Positions 1 through 7,903 of a stretch of DNA of 35,775 bases are shown here, in pieces. The notes below the pieces were generated by a model, which was given only the letters and a program-made list of their open reading frames with translations, searched no databases and was not told where the DNA came from. How positions within the stretch are numbered: position 1 is the first letter of the stretch; each line of letters starts with the position of its first letter. The stretch is from a virus, in IMG/VR virus record IMGVR_UViG_3300048839_000322, positions 1 to 35,775 of that record; one strand, 5' to 3'. The translations under genes and the position numbers were made by a program.

Positions 1-93
1 AGATACTGAGCGACCAAGAGCAGTTTGTAGATCAGATAAGAAATCTGCTATCTTGAATCCAGTCATACCAATCAGTTTGACATGTGGTAGCAT
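1..93 (-). CDS. possible 5' part of an unknown gene running off the left edge
   Basis: Reading leftward from an ATG at 93, the frame stays open to the window edge and gives 31 residues beginning MLPHVKLIGMTGFK, with a natural hydrophobic/polar mix. A weak Shine-Dalgarno-like GAG lies about eight bases upstream. The same frame is also open further upstream through the hairpin at 114-147, with no ATG there. A competing reading is the end of a rightward gene in frame 3, stopping at TGA 54-56 after a plausible C-terminus (LSDQEQFVDQIRNLLS). Both cannot easily be true and the window is too short to decide. No function is assigned. Confidence 0.3.
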   Translation of the reverse strand, partial: MLPHVKLIGMTGFKIADFLSDLQTALGRSVS

Positions 94-113
94 TTCGTTA
101 CTCGATGAAAGAT

Positions 114-147
114 AGGGACGCCGGTCTAAACCCAGACCGGCGTCCCT
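114..147. terminator. GC-rich hairpin, probable terminator after the ParB-like operon
   Basis: A perfect 14-bp inverted repeat (AGGGACGCCGGTCT at 114-127 and its complement at 134-147) encloses a 6-base loop. It starts about 14 bases past the stop of the leftward gene ending at 162. The stem is far more GC-rich than its surroundings. The tract after the stem is only weakly T-rich in either direction (TATCTTTC leftward, TTTGG rightward), so termination may be partial or work in both directions. It could instead be an mRNA-stabilising structure. Confidence 0.6.
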
Positions 148-161
148 TTGGTACTCCTGAA

Positions 162-851
162 TCAGCGATCAACACCTTGTTGAGCTTGAACCTCGCTATC
201 AGCGGCAGCTTCCGCTGATGGTTTTGGCGGATTCTTGAATTGCTCAACCTTAGCCAGAAGCTCGTCTTGGTCAGGAATATTACTGAAAGGGGTTGAACAA
301 GTGGTAATGGTGGGGACGTGCCATGTACCTTTCTTGTTAGAAGCCAACCTAACTTTCAGTGTAGCAGCCTTACCAATCAAGCCTCGGAAATTCACTGCCT
401 CCCTTCGAGATGAAGGAGAATTGAGAAACAGTGTTACATAGCTGTCGACGCCGACAGGAGGGTTAGCCAAGTATAGAAGGAACTCAATACCATACACACT
501 TCCACTTACGCCACCTTCATCAGCAACGGCCTTGATCTTCTCAAACGTTGCGTCCTTCGGATTGTAACTAACAATTGGTGGCTCATCCCCATTGAATTGC
601 ATAGCTTTGAAAGACCAAGCTAACGGGATGCAATTCACGTCCTTACCCAAATCAATGATCTCATCAGCTGATTTGGGGAAACCGAAACGTCCCTGCGGGA
701 TCTGTTCTTTCTTGACAGCATTGCTGTTGCTGCCATAGAGTTGAATACGAGAAATGTAGTTACCTGTCTTAACTACAAGATCCCAAGATTCCTGCATCTC
801 AGCAGGCAATTGCTCAGTTTGCGGAAGCTGTACAATCAATTCGTCTGACAT
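162..851 (-). CDS. conserved-looking phage protein of unknown function, distal gene of the ParB-like operon
   Basis: A 229-residue soluble protein with no signal peptide or membrane segment. The N-terminus is short and polar. The middle (about 25-190) looks like one compact mixed alpha/beta domain, containing segments such as RIQLYGSNSNAVKK, GRFGFPKSADEI and AATLKVRLASNKKGTWHVP. The last 35 residues are rich in Pro, Ala, Glu and Gln, as in a flexible tail. The overall style (compact domain plus disordered tail, next to a ParB-like gene) resembles phage DNA-binding accessory proteins, but I see no diagnostic motif and assign no function. It is the second gene after the ParB-like CDS, 41 bases downstream, and is followed by the hairpin at 114-147. 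A weak AGAAAG ribosome site precedes the ATG. Confidence 0.8.
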   Translation of the reverse strand: MSDELIVQLPQTEQLPAEMQESWDLVVKTGNYISRIQLYGSNSNAVKKEQIPQGRFGFPKSADEIIDLGKDVNCIPLAWSFKAMQFNGDEPPIVSYNPKDATFEKIKAVADEGGVSGSVYGIEFLLYLANPPVGVDSYVTLFLNSPSSRREAVNFRGLIGKAATLKVRLASNKKGTWHVPTITTCSTPFSNIPDQDELLAKVEQFKNPPKPSAEAAADSEVQAQQGVDR

Positions 852-892
852 AATTTATCTTTCTAATTAGTTTTCGATCTGACTTTTGAAAT

Positions 893-1954
893 TTACTGAG
901 CTTCTTTAACCAAACCGTGCTCGGCATCGAAAGCCGCCAAAGTTTCCTTAACCTCAGCCTCAGTCTTACCAGCCTTAACGAGTTCGGTTTCCAACTTAAT
1001 CCGTGCCGAACGAACCTCAGCGTCCTTCGCACGTCGCTCAAGACGATCAGCCTTGGCCTTTTCCTTCTTCTCGTTGATCGCAGCTTGCTTCGATTCCCAC
1101 TGGCGACGACCCTCGGCCACGCTCATCGGGTCCAGGTGCAACGACCACTTAACACCCAGAGTAAAAGCCTCAACCGGATCAGTAATACCTTCCTGATTAA
1201 CCAGCAGCTGAGCGATAGCGGGCTTGTCAACTTCAGCCTTAGCTTCCGCCAACTTCTGGAACCGAGGAATCGGAACGAAATCAGCCGGAGAAGCCGCGCG
1301 ACCTTCACGGCGAGCCTTGTCCAATTCCTTCTTGCGTTCGCCCATCTTCGGAACGAACTCGCTAGGTGTCTCAGTCATAGCCTGGTCGATGAAGTTGGTC
1401 TGTTCTTCGACAGGCAGCTTAGCAAGAGCGTAAGCATTGCTGAGATTGATCTTGCCGTCGTCAACCAACTCGGCAACCTTCTTGTCCAGATTCAGCAAAC
1501 CGAGTCGCTGGCTAATCCAAGCAGACGACTTATTCAGTTGCGAAGCCAGAACAGATACAGTCAAGAGCGGGTCCAGAGCAAGAATCTTCTGGAGATGCTT
1601 TGAGTACTCAACCGGCTTCGTTTCAATCCGATGAATGTTACCGACAATCTGCTTACGCAGCAGAGCGGCTTCATTCTCATTGGAAATAACGTTAGCGGGG
1701 ATGGTCTCAAGGCCACAATCAAGTACGGCGTTAAAACGTTGAACGCCATCAACCAACTCGTAATACTGTTCGCCGGTGCCAGCGTCTGCTCGTACACAGA
1801 CAACAATCGGATTCATAAGACCATCAGTCTTAATCGAACCGACCAGCTCGACATATGCTTCTGATTCGCGTTGAGCACCACGAAGTGCTTGCTTCGATTC
1901 GCGGACCATAGATACGGCGATTTCCTGAACACCCTGAGCCAATACTTCGGACAT
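893..1954 (-). CDS. ParB/Srx-type DNA-binding protein
   Basis: 353 residues from ATG 1954, chosen over the GTG at 1966 because a GTGAGG ribosome site sits six bases before this ATG. The N-terminal half has the ParB layout. A 'question N, get answer' beta segment (SIKTDGLMNPIVV) is followed by the box resembling GERR (here DGVQRFNAV), then the arginine-containing NIHRIETKPVEY segment that corresponds to the ENIQR box. Next comes a helix-turn-helix region (LTVSVLASQLNKSSAWISQR, then INLSNAYALAKL). The C-terminal 130 residues are highly charged and helical, likely coiled coil. ParB proteins bind centromere-like parS sites and the family binds CTP. In phages such proteins serve partition or transcription control. 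No ParA partner is in the window. The nearest upstream DNA is the divergent control region, a possible target. Confidence 0.85.
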   Translation of the reverse strand: MSEVLAQGVQEIAVSMVRESKQALRGAQRESEAYVELVGSIKTDGLMNPIVVCVRADAGTGEQYYELVDGVQRFNAVLDCGLETIPANVISNENEAALLRKQIVGNIHRIETKPVEYSKHLQKILALDPLLTVSVLASQLNKSSAWISQRLGLLNLDKKVAELVDDGKINLSNAYALAKLPVEEQTNFIDQAMTETPSEFVPKMGERKKELDKARREGRAASPADFVPIPRFQKLAEAKAEVDKPAIAQLLVNQEGITDPVEAFTLGVKWSLHLDPMSVAEGRRQWESKQAAINEKKEKAKADRLERRAKDAEVRSARIKLETELVKAGKTEAEVKETLAAFDAEHGLVKEAQ

Positions 1955-1996
1955 ACGAAACCTCACATGTGAGTAAACAGAAACGAATCAACAATT

Positions 1997-2025
1997 TTAA
2001 TCGAATCAGTTTTCGATTCGATTAA
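1997..2025 (-). promoter_or_regulatory. palindromic leader/operator of the leftward ParB-like operon
   Basis: A perfect 11-bp inverted repeat (TTAATCGAATC at 1997-2007, complement at 2015-2025) with a 7-base spacer. It sits between the promoter-like box at 2046-2060 and the ParB-like start. The same palindrome occurs in mirrored position before the primase gene (2263-2292). It could be an operator for a dimeric repressor or an RNA hairpin in the leader. The symmetry is visible directly; the role is inferred. Confidence 0.6.
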
Positions 2026-2045
2026 TAACGGGATGCCCTTACACC

Positions 2046-2060
2046 ATACTATACACCAAA
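2046..2060 (-). promoter_or_regulatory. promoter-like box for the leftward ParB-like operon
   Basis: Read leftward, the sequence is TTTGGTGTATAGTAT, with TATAGT as a -10-like hexamer directly preceded by TG. Exactly the same 15 bases occur on the opposite strand at 2233-2247 before the primase gene. I see no good TTGACA-like -35; the upstream bases are A/T-rich repeats. The exact duplication and symmetric placement are the main evidence. Confidence 0.6.
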
Positions 2061-2232
2061 GCAAATAAAAATAAAAATAAACCGTGAAAATTTTTGCAAT
2101 ATATGAACGCGCGCGAGAGCTAACTGACAACGTGAAAATTCCCTATCCCCCTATACGCTCCCTTTTCTATTCTCCCCTTTTCGTCACATTAATTTTTTTA
2201 TTTGGTTGTTAGTTAGTTAGTAATTTTACCTA
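2061..2232. other. 172-bp spacer between divergent promoters, no gene; candidate origin or ParB site
   Basis: No ORF or RNA gene is visible. The stretch holds A-rich repeats (2064-2080), a 10-base direct repeat CGTGAAAATT at 2083-2092 and 2131-2140, a GC-alternating patch (ACGCGCGCGAGAGC, 2107-2120), a pyrimidine-rich stretch (about 2141-2180), and a GTTA tandem tract (2208-2221). An AT-rich, repeat-bearing gap between a ParB-like gene and a primase-helicase gene is a natural place for a replication origin or centromere site. Nothing here proves that. Confidence 0.35.
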
Positions 2233-2247
2233 TTTGGTGTATAGTAT
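2233..2247 (+). promoter_or_regulatory. promoter-like box for the rightward replication operon
   Basis: TTTGGTGTATAGTAT, identical to the box on the other strand at 2046-2060. The TATAGT hexamer at 2240-2245 lies 71 bases before the primase ATG. No convincing -35 is seen. Divergent placement with the ParB-like box suggests the two operons are switched together. Confidence 0.6.
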
Positions 2248-2262
2248 TATGGAGAGACATTT

Positions 2263-2292
2263 ATTAATCGAATCAAAACTGATTTGATTAAT
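2263..2292 (+). promoter_or_regulatory. palindromic leader/operator of the replication operon
   Basis: Inverted repeat ATTAATCGAATC (2263-2274) with GATTTGATTAAT (2281-2292), twelve positions with one G-T pair, spacer AAAACT. It begins 17 bases after the -10-like hexamer. It is the mirrored counterpart of the palindrome at 1997-2025, sharing TAATCGAATC and the AAAACTGATT core. It could act as a repressor site or leader hairpin. Confidence 0.6.
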
Positions 2293-2316
2293 TTTATTTG
2301 ATTTATGGGAGGGACA

Positions 2317-5300
2317 ATGAATCAACCGACTCGCACCCAGGCAATCAGTAGTTTCCTGCTTGCCAAGACGCACAAGGATCTTGCTACTTTGTACAATCCA
2401 AATATGGAGGTACAAGTGAATGTGGCTCAGGACGGAGGCGAACGTGTAGAATCCACTTTCCAGGGTAGACAGTGGCACGGCTGGTCTGATGGTTTGCAAA
2501 CGTGGAAATCTTTTCGTATACCTTATAAAGCTAATTCTAATCCGGAATACACCGATAAGCCGATGTCTTTCGATTTAACAGCCCATGTCGAAGGTATCGG
2601 CATGACTGGTTGGGACTGGGTTAATCGGTGCTCACGATGGGTAGCTTTCGATTTCGATGCTATCGTCGGTCATAGTGATCGACATGGTAAGAAACTATCA
2701 GATGTTGATTTGAAAACCGTTCAGCAAAAAGTTAAAGACATTCCGTGGGTGACAATCAGATACTCGACATCCGGTTCCGGACTTCATTTGTACGTGTTTC
2801 TCGATGCCGTACCCACCGCGAACCATAACGAACATGCAGCACTTGCACGCTCGATTATAGGCGTGCTTTCAGCAATCACATCATATGATTTGAAATCTAA
2901 AGTTGACATTTGCGGTGGCAACATGTGGGTCTGGCATCGTAAGATGCAAGGTACCTGCGGGCTTGAATTAGTTAAGCAAGGTGGTGTACTAACTGATTTA
3001 CCATTAAATTGGAAAGATCATGTTAAGGTAGTAACTGGTACGCGTAATAAGATACTGCCGAAGTTCGCTGCTGAGTCTGATGATATCGAAACAATGTTCG
3101 AGGAGCTTTCAAGCCAACGAACTAAGATTCCATTAGATGATGAGCATCGTAAGTTAATTGATTACCTTCAAGAAAAGGGGTTCGTTTGGTGGTGGGATGC
3201 TGACCATCACATGCTTGTTACACATTCGTTTGCCCTTAAGAAGGCTCATCAAGATTTAGGCTTACGCGGTATCTATGATACAATGTCTCAAGGTACTGAA
3301 CTACATGAGCAAAATTGTTTCAGTGGTGATACTGAAGTAATTACAAAGGACGGTGTTTTTACTTTAAAAGAGTTGGAAGGCACTGAGCCAGAATTGTATG
3401 TTAAAACAGATTCTGGCTTTGAATGGGTAAAAAGCAAAGTGTTATGCTTTGGGGAACAACACACTTTTCCAATTACTTTCGGTGACGGGCATACTGTAAG
3501 GACTACATATAATCACGAGTGGCTTGTAAATCAAAATAAAAAAATTGTTAGAAAATTTACTTATGAGTTAGTTGAAGGCAAAACAGAGTTGGTGTATGCA
3601 AATTATAACCTGCCTGAAATAGATTATGAGGGATATGCTCATGGTTTTGTATACGGCGATGGTTGGGATTATTTCGATAAAAAAGGCAATCATACTTGTC
3701 AAGTAGCGCTTTTTAAGCACGATAATGATTTATTAAATTTACTAACAAGGTATGGTGATTATGCCAATTGGAAATTAAATGGGAAGCAAACAAATTTTAT
3801 TGTTAAATTACCAAATCATTGGAAGACACTACCTAAGTCACCTTCAAAAGAATATGCTTTAGGTTTTATTCTTGGCTTAATCAGTGCTGATGGTCATGTA
3901 GCTAAGAAAAGTGCAGGTGTAAAAATATTTCAATCTGATTTTATTGCTTTAGACAAAATTAGAAAACTTGCTATTTTTGCTGGATTAAAATGTAATCCAA
4001 TCAGATTATACACTAACAGTGATAATTTTAATAGGGGGACTTTTGCAAATTCAAAAGATGGTTGGGCTTTTTCTATAAATACATCTAATTTAACATCGTC
4101 GTATTTTATAAGAAGTGATCAGAGAAAATCTTTTATCACAAGACGAACATCTAAATCAATTACTGTAGCTAAAATGGATCTTTTGAATCTAAAAAAAGAG
4201 AAGGTATATTGTGCAGTAGTACCTAAATACCATAATTTTACTTTGTCAAATTGGGTTGTCACTGGCAATTGTTTTTGTGCGCCACTGCGTCGTGGAGCAT
4301 GGTCAGTAAGACGCTTTACACCAGGCGTACAGGAAGCAAATACTTGGACAACTGATTCATCTGGTTGGACACAATGTTACTTCAATCAATCTCCTGATCT
4401 ACGGACAGTTGCGAGAGCATTTGGAGGCGTCGAGGATACCGACGGTGCCTATGTATTTAGGGAAGCTGAGGTTGCTAATCAGGCCACAAGTCTCTTAGGT
4501 GCTACATTGGAGTTACCTAACTGGCTGATGTCTGGTCGTGAAACTAAGCTCAAGCAACATAAAGATGGTAGGATCATCGTCGAAATCAAGCACGAAGCCA
4601 GTGATATCGCGACACCGATAATGTCACAGTGGTTGATTAAGAAAGGTGCTTGGTTACGCATTTACAATATCAAAAATAGTGACGTGGGCGAACCAGAAAC
4701 AGGTAACTATGATGATCTCGTTAGGCATCTCGTAACGGAATCTGGTGAAGATGCTGGTTGGGTAATTAAGAATGAAGGTAATTGGATTAGTGAACCTTAT
4801 GTCCATGTAAAAATATTTTTACAGGGACTGGGTATCGTTCAGAAAGAAACTACTCAGATACTTGGTTCATGTATTAATAAATGTTGGAGACTAGTTAATC
4901 GACCATTCCAAGATGAGTATATCGGTGATAGGCAGTGGAATCGAACTGCTGCTCAATTACGTTTCACTCCATCTGATCCAACTGGTCGTTTGTACTATCC
5001 GACATGGTTGTTAATTCTTAACCACGTTGGTCAAAGTCTCGATCCAATTATTAAACAGAATCCTTGGGCGAAAATGAATCATGTACTTACGGGTGCAGAC
5101 TATCTTAAGTGCTGGTTATCGTCGATGTTCAAGGAACCAACGGAGCCATTACCTTATTTGTTCTTGTACGGGCCACAAGCTAGTGGCAAGTCAATCTTCC
5201 ATGAGGCGATTGAGTTGCTAGTAACTGGTGGTGTCGTTCGTGCGGACGCGGCATTAATTAATCAATCTGGTTTCAATGCTGAGATTGAGAATGGTGTATT

Positions 5301-5964
5301 ATGCGTTGTTGAAGAAACCGATATGCAAAAGAACAAAGTTGCTTACAATCGTATTAAGGACTTTGTCACTAGCAGAAAAGTATCTATACATCGTAAGGGT
5401 CAGACACCGTATTCAATCACGAATACAAGTCACTGGCTTCAATGTAGTAATGATATGAATGCTTGTCCTGTGTTTCCAGGTGATAGCCGTATCACAATGT
5501 TATATGTACCTGAATTAAAGAATCATATTCCAAAGAAAGAATTGATTCCTCGTTTAGAAAAGGAGGCACCTGATTTCCTTAGTGTATTACTTAACCTCGA
5601 ATTACCATATTCTCACGACCGTTTGAATATCCCAGTAATCGAGACTGAGGATAAGAAATCTGCTCAGGCTGCGAATCGTTCGTTACTTGAAGAATGGCTT
5701 GATGATTGTTGTCACTATTCCCCAGGTTGCTGGATTAAGTATGCTGATCTTTACGCTGCTTTCAAAGAATGGGCAGATCCGAACTATCATTTTGAATGGT
5801 CGATGGTAAGATTTGGAAAGGAGTTACCGAAACATAAGTTTCCTAAAGGTAGGAATCCGAAGGATGCACAATGGTATATCGGTAATATATCTTTCGAGGC
5901 TGAACCCGATACTGGCAAGATTTATAAGTTAGATGGTGACAAGTTAGTCTTAACGGAGAAATAA
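2317..5964 (+). CDS. AEP-type primase/superfamily 3 helicase with an in-frame intein
   Basis: 1215 residues from ATG 2317, preferred over ATG 2305 because GGGAGGG lies just before it. An archaeo-eukaryotic-type primase domain occupies about 50-210, with metal-binding Asp112 and Asp114 (VAFDFDAI) and the Ser-x-His motif ending at His157 (SGSGLHLYV). An intein occupies 334-651. After it comes a linker domain, then a D5/P4-like helicase: Walker A GPQASGKS at 952-959 and Walker B with Glu999-Glu1000 (LCVVEET). The C-terminal 170 residues resemble the winged-helix tail of such helicases. Proteins of this class prime and unwind phage or plasmid DNA at the origin. The spliced product would be 897 residues, joining HEQN to CFCAPLRRG. 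It is the first gene of the rightward operon and is followed one base later by the next start. Confidence 0.9.
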   Translation: MNQPTRTQAISSFLLAKTHKDLATLYNPNMEVQVNVAQDGGERVESTFQGRQWHGWSDGLQTWKSFRIPYKANSNPEYTDKPMSFDLTAHVEGIGMTGWDWVNRCSRWVAFDFDAIVGHSDRHGKKLSDVDLKTVQQKVKDIPWVTIRYSTSGSGLHLYVFLDAVPTANHNEHAALARSIIGVLSAITSYDLKSKVDICGGNMWVWHRKMQGTCGLELVKQGGVLTDLPLNWKDHVKVVTGTRNKILPKFAAESDDIETMFEELSSQRTKIPLDDEHRKLIDYLQEKGFVWWWDADHHMLVTHSFALKKAHQDLGLRGIYDTMSQGTELHEQNCFSGDTEVITKDGVFTLKELEGTEPELYVKTDSGFEWVKSKVLCFGEQHTFPITFGDGHTVRTTYNHEWLVNQNKKIVRKFTYELVEGKTELVYANYNLPEIDYEGYAHGFVYGDGWDYFDKKGNHTCQVALFKHDNDLLNLLTRYGDYANWKLNGKQTNFIVKLPNHWKTLPKSPSKEYALGFILGLISADGHVAKKSAGVKIFQSDFIALDKIRKLAIFAGLKCNPIRLYTNSDNFNRGTFANSKDGWAFSINTSNLTSSYFIRSDQRKSFITRRTSKSITVAKMDLLNLKKEKVYCAVVPKYHNFTLSNWVVTGNCFCAPLRRGAWSVRRFTPGVQEANTWTTDSSGWTQCYFNQSPDLRTVARAFGGVEDTDGAYVFREAEVANQATSLLGATLELPNWLMSGRETKLKQHKDGRIIVEIKHEASDIATPIMSQWLIKKGAWLRIYNIKNSDVGEPETGNYDDLVRHLVTESGEDAGWVIKNEGNWISEPYVHVKIFLQGLGIVQKETTQILGSCINKCWRLVNRPFQDEYIGDRQWNRTAAQLRFTPSDPTGRLYYPTWLLILNHVGQSLDPIIKQNPWAKMNHVLTGADYLKCWLSSMFKEPTEPLPYLFLYGPQASGKSIFHEAIELLVTGGVVRADAALINQSGFNAEIENGVLCVVEETDMQKNKVAYNRIKDFVTSRKVSIHRKGQTPYSITNTSHWLQCSNDMNACPVFPGDSRITMLYVPELKNHIPKKELIPRLEKEAPDFLSVLLNLELPYSHDRLNIPVIETEDKKSAQAANRSLLEEWLDDCCHYSPGCWIKYADLYAAFKEWADPNYHFEWSMVRFGKELPKHKFPKGRNPKDAQWYIGNISFEAEPDTGKIYKLDGDKLVLTEK
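3316..4269 (+). mobile_element. intein with LAGLIDADG endonuclease domain, in the primase-helicase
   Basis: In-frame insertion of 318 residues between the primase and helicase domains. It starts with Cys1 (CFSGDTEVITKDG, block A), has a block B T-x-x-H (TTYNHEWL), and ends with block F/G (YHNFTLSNWVVTGN) before a Cys at the +1 position. Two LAGLIDADG-like helices are visible, GFVYGDGW and LGFILGLISADGHV, each with its acidic residue, so the homing endonuclease may be active. The penultimate residue is Gly rather than the usual His. The DNA looks more AT-rich than the flanking extein sequence, consistent with separate acquisition. Confidence 0.92.
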
Positions 5965-5965
5965 T

Positions 5966-6271
5966 ATGAAACTGTTTGAGAAATTAAAGATGCTTGCTAG
6001 TATTGCAAAAAAGCAAGATTGTAAAAAACTATATTTCAGATTTGACTCACTTGGTAATTGGTATGTTATACCGACAACAAAAGTCACAGTTGATGGACAA
6101 TCTGGTACAATTGAAATTGAAGCAGAGATTCCTTTTAACATAGTGAATATTACTAGAGTGTCACTTTATTACTGCGGAGAAGAACTGTATACTGGGATGA
6201 AATCATTTAGCCTTAATGTAGGTGATTTATTTCATTTAACTTTCTCATTTCCTATTAGAGGTTCAATATGA
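5966..6271 (+). CDS. small protein of unknown function
   Basis: 101 residues, starting one base after the primase-helicase stop, with a GGAG ribosome site inside the end of that gene. It has a basic helical N-terminus (KLFEKLKMLASIAKK) and then alternating hydrophobic residues suggesting a beta-rich domain (YFRFDSLGNWYVIP, TIEIEAEIPF, LFHLTFSFPI). No signal peptide and no known motif. Its stop overlaps the next start as ATGA, so it is translated with the replication genes. Function unknown. Confidence 0.7.
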   Translation: MKLFEKLKMLASIAKKQDCKKLYFRFDSLGNWYVIPTTKVTVDGQSGTIEIEAEIPFNIVNITRVSLYYCGEELYTGMKSFSLNVGDLFHLTFSFPIRGSI

Positions 6272-6498
6272 ACGAGTACTTTGATTACGAAAGCTGTGAA
6301 CAGATTTTCGACACTATCACGCAATTCTATGATTGCATCTTAAAGAAACCTATCGGGCATTATACAGTTGGTGCCCGCGTTAGTTCTATTACAATCGATT
6401 TCGAGAAATTAATTGCTGAGTTTTATGAAAGTGAATGTGCTGAACAACCAACTGTTGTGTTCGATTTCACGCTCAATTTTAAGGCTCAAAAATGTTAA
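6268..6498 (+). CDS. small protein of unknown function
   Basis: 76 residues, acidic, beginning at the ATGA overlap with the previous gene and overlapping the next start by seven bases. Its second half has the same kind of alternating pattern (SSITIDFEKLIAEF, VVFDFTLNF) as its neighbour, but I see no clear homology. Tight coupling on both sides supports it being real. Function unknown. Confidence 0.65.
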   Translation: MNEYFDYESCEQIFDTITQFYDCILKKPIGHYTVGARVSSITIDFEKLIAEFYESECAEQPTVVFDFTLNFKAQKC

Positions 6499-7040
6499 TT
6501 GCTTTAGGTCATCGGCGGTACGTTGGTAAGGATACAGCTGCTCGGTTCATTACAAACCATGTACGCTTGGAGCACCGTGGCTTACAGTGTCAGAAGATCA
6601 GTTTCGCAACAGAACTAAAGTCGATGTGTTATCATCTTTTTAAACAGTATGGTTTGCTACCTGCTGTTTACTATGAACAGCACCCAGCTGAAAAAGATGT
6701 TAAGATACCGACTATAGGGATGTCTCCGAGAGAGATTTGGATTAAAGTTGGTAACGATATTCGTGCTATCCAACCTAATACTTGGATTGATCTTACACTA
6801 AATAGTGCCACGGCTCCAGTGACAATTATCGCAGACTTGCGGTATCTAGATGAAGCTAAGACTATTAAGGAACGTGGCGGTATTTTAGTTAAGATCGAAC
6901 GACCTGATATACCGGAAAGCGATGATATCGCTGACAACAACCTTAAGGATTTCGATGGTTGGGATTACACCATTATCAATACTAGTATAGCTGAATTACA
7001 TAACCAGATTATAGCTATCGTCGATAAGGTGTTATCATGA
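6492..7040 (+). CDS. deoxynucleoside monophosphate kinase (T4 gp1-like)
   Basis: 182 residues with an N-terminal P-loop of the dNMP kinase kind (GHRRYVGKDTAA), a following helix, and the segment TIGMSPREIWIKVGNDIRA that matches the conserved SPR/R-x-x-W-x-x-x-G-x-D region of phage dNMP kinases. Later come a strand plus D-x-R-Y (VTIIADLRYLDEA) and the end segment WDYTIINTSI. These enzymes phosphorylate dNMPs to dNDPs for phage DNA synthesis, and in T4 also a modified dCMP. It overlaps the genes before and after by a few bases, within the replication operon. Confidence 0.85.
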   Translation: MLIALGHRRYVGKDTAARFITNHVRLEHRGLQCQKISFATELKSMCYHLFKQYGLLPAVYYEQHPAEKDVKIPTIGMSPREIWIKVGNDIRAIQPNTWIDLTLNSATAPVTIIADLRYLDEAKTIKERGGILVKIERPDIPESDDIADNNLKDFDGWDYTIINTSIAELHNQIIAIVDKVLS

Positions 7041-7894
7041 CCGAAGAATCCGAAAAATTATTGCGTCTATTTCAAGAGATGGATGATACACCAGTAGTTA
7101 GGGAAACTTATAAAAGAGGGCCTCTTAACTACACAGGCTCGAAAAGAGACACGCTGGATGAGATCATCAAGTTACTACCGTATCGTAATACTTGGGTTGA
7201 TGTTTTTGGCGGCTCTGGCATTGTTACTCTTGCTAGAAAACCAAGTAAGTTAGAGGTATTTAATGACAGGCATAGTAGCATATGTGATTTCTTTAGGGCC
7301 TGTCAATCTAGGCCAAACGAACTCATTGCTGCAATTGAACTCATGCCGCACTCAAGAGAACTGTTCATACGAGCTAAAACTGAAACCAGTGATGATGTCG
7401 TCACAAGAGGAGCCTATTGGTACTACCTCGTCCAAAGTTCCTTCGCAGGTCGAGGGCAATATTTCGGTAGAGTAGTGAAAGGCAAGAACACGATTCTTGC
7501 TAAGCTCTATAAGAACTTAGAACTACTTCCCTGGGTTCACCAGAGATTTAAGCAAGTTACAGTTGAAAATCTCGACTGGGAACAATGCTTTACTGATTAT
7601 GATTCTTACGATACTGTATTCTATTGTGATCCACCTTACATCGGAGGTAATGTATATGAGTTCAATATGTCGTTGGACGAACACAAAAGATTATGCGAAA
7701 AAATTTCTGAACTCAAGGGTTTTGTTGCCCTTAGTGGTTTCGATAATGATGTATATAATAGCTTTCATTGGGATGGTAAGCACGCATTTGATATTAAAAA
7801 TCGTGTCTCTACTGTAGCGTATAATTCTGATGAGCGTAACAGATCCAGGATTGAATGTCTTTGGATAAAGGAAGCTGGTCACCACTTAGATTAA
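7037..7894 (+). CDS. DNA adenine N6-methyltransferase (Dam/D12 class)
   Basis: 285 residues with the D12-class order of motifs: NYTGSKR (residues about 26-32), the SAM-binding motif DVFGGSGIV (about 55-63), and the catalytic DPPY in FYCDPPYIGG near 197. A region between them (about 95-180) fits the target recognition domain. Such enzymes transfer a methyl group from SAM to adenine N6, commonly in GATC; the target site here is not readable. Phage versions protect their DNA from host nucleases or alter transcription. It starts in an ATGA overlap with the dNMP kinase. No cognate restriction nuclease gene is nearby, so it is probably an orphan enzyme. Confidence 0.9.
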   Translation: MTEESEKLLRLFQEMDDTPVVRETYKRGPLNYTGSKRDTLDEIIKLLPYRNTWVDVFGGSGIVTLARKPSKLEVFNDRHSSICDFFRACQSRPNELIAAIELMPHSRELFIRAKTETSDDVVTRGAYWYYLVQSSFAGRGQYFGRVVKGKNTILAKLYKNLELLPWVHQRFKQVTVENLDWEQCFTDYDSYDTVFYCDPPYIGGNVYEFNMSLDEHKRLCEKISELKGFVALSGFDNDVYNSFHWDGKHAFDIKNRVSTVAYNSDERNRSRIECLWIKEAGHHLD

Positions 7895-7903
7895 GGTAAA
7901 TTA

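Noticed and set aside
917-1603. 228-residue rightward open frame opposite the ParB-like gene
   Set aside because: Shadow of a gene with strong ParB motifs; Leu/Ser/Arg-rich without recognisable domains or start signals.
1955-2316. tRNA or small RNA gene in the largest gap
   Set aside because: No cloverleaf or T-loop sequence on either strand; the palindromes are paired with promoter boxes and better explained as operators or leader hairpins.
3316-4269. Free-standing homing endonuclease or group I intron
   Set aside because: The segment is in frame with both flanks, with Cys1, block B and a terminal Asn before Cys, which is an intein.
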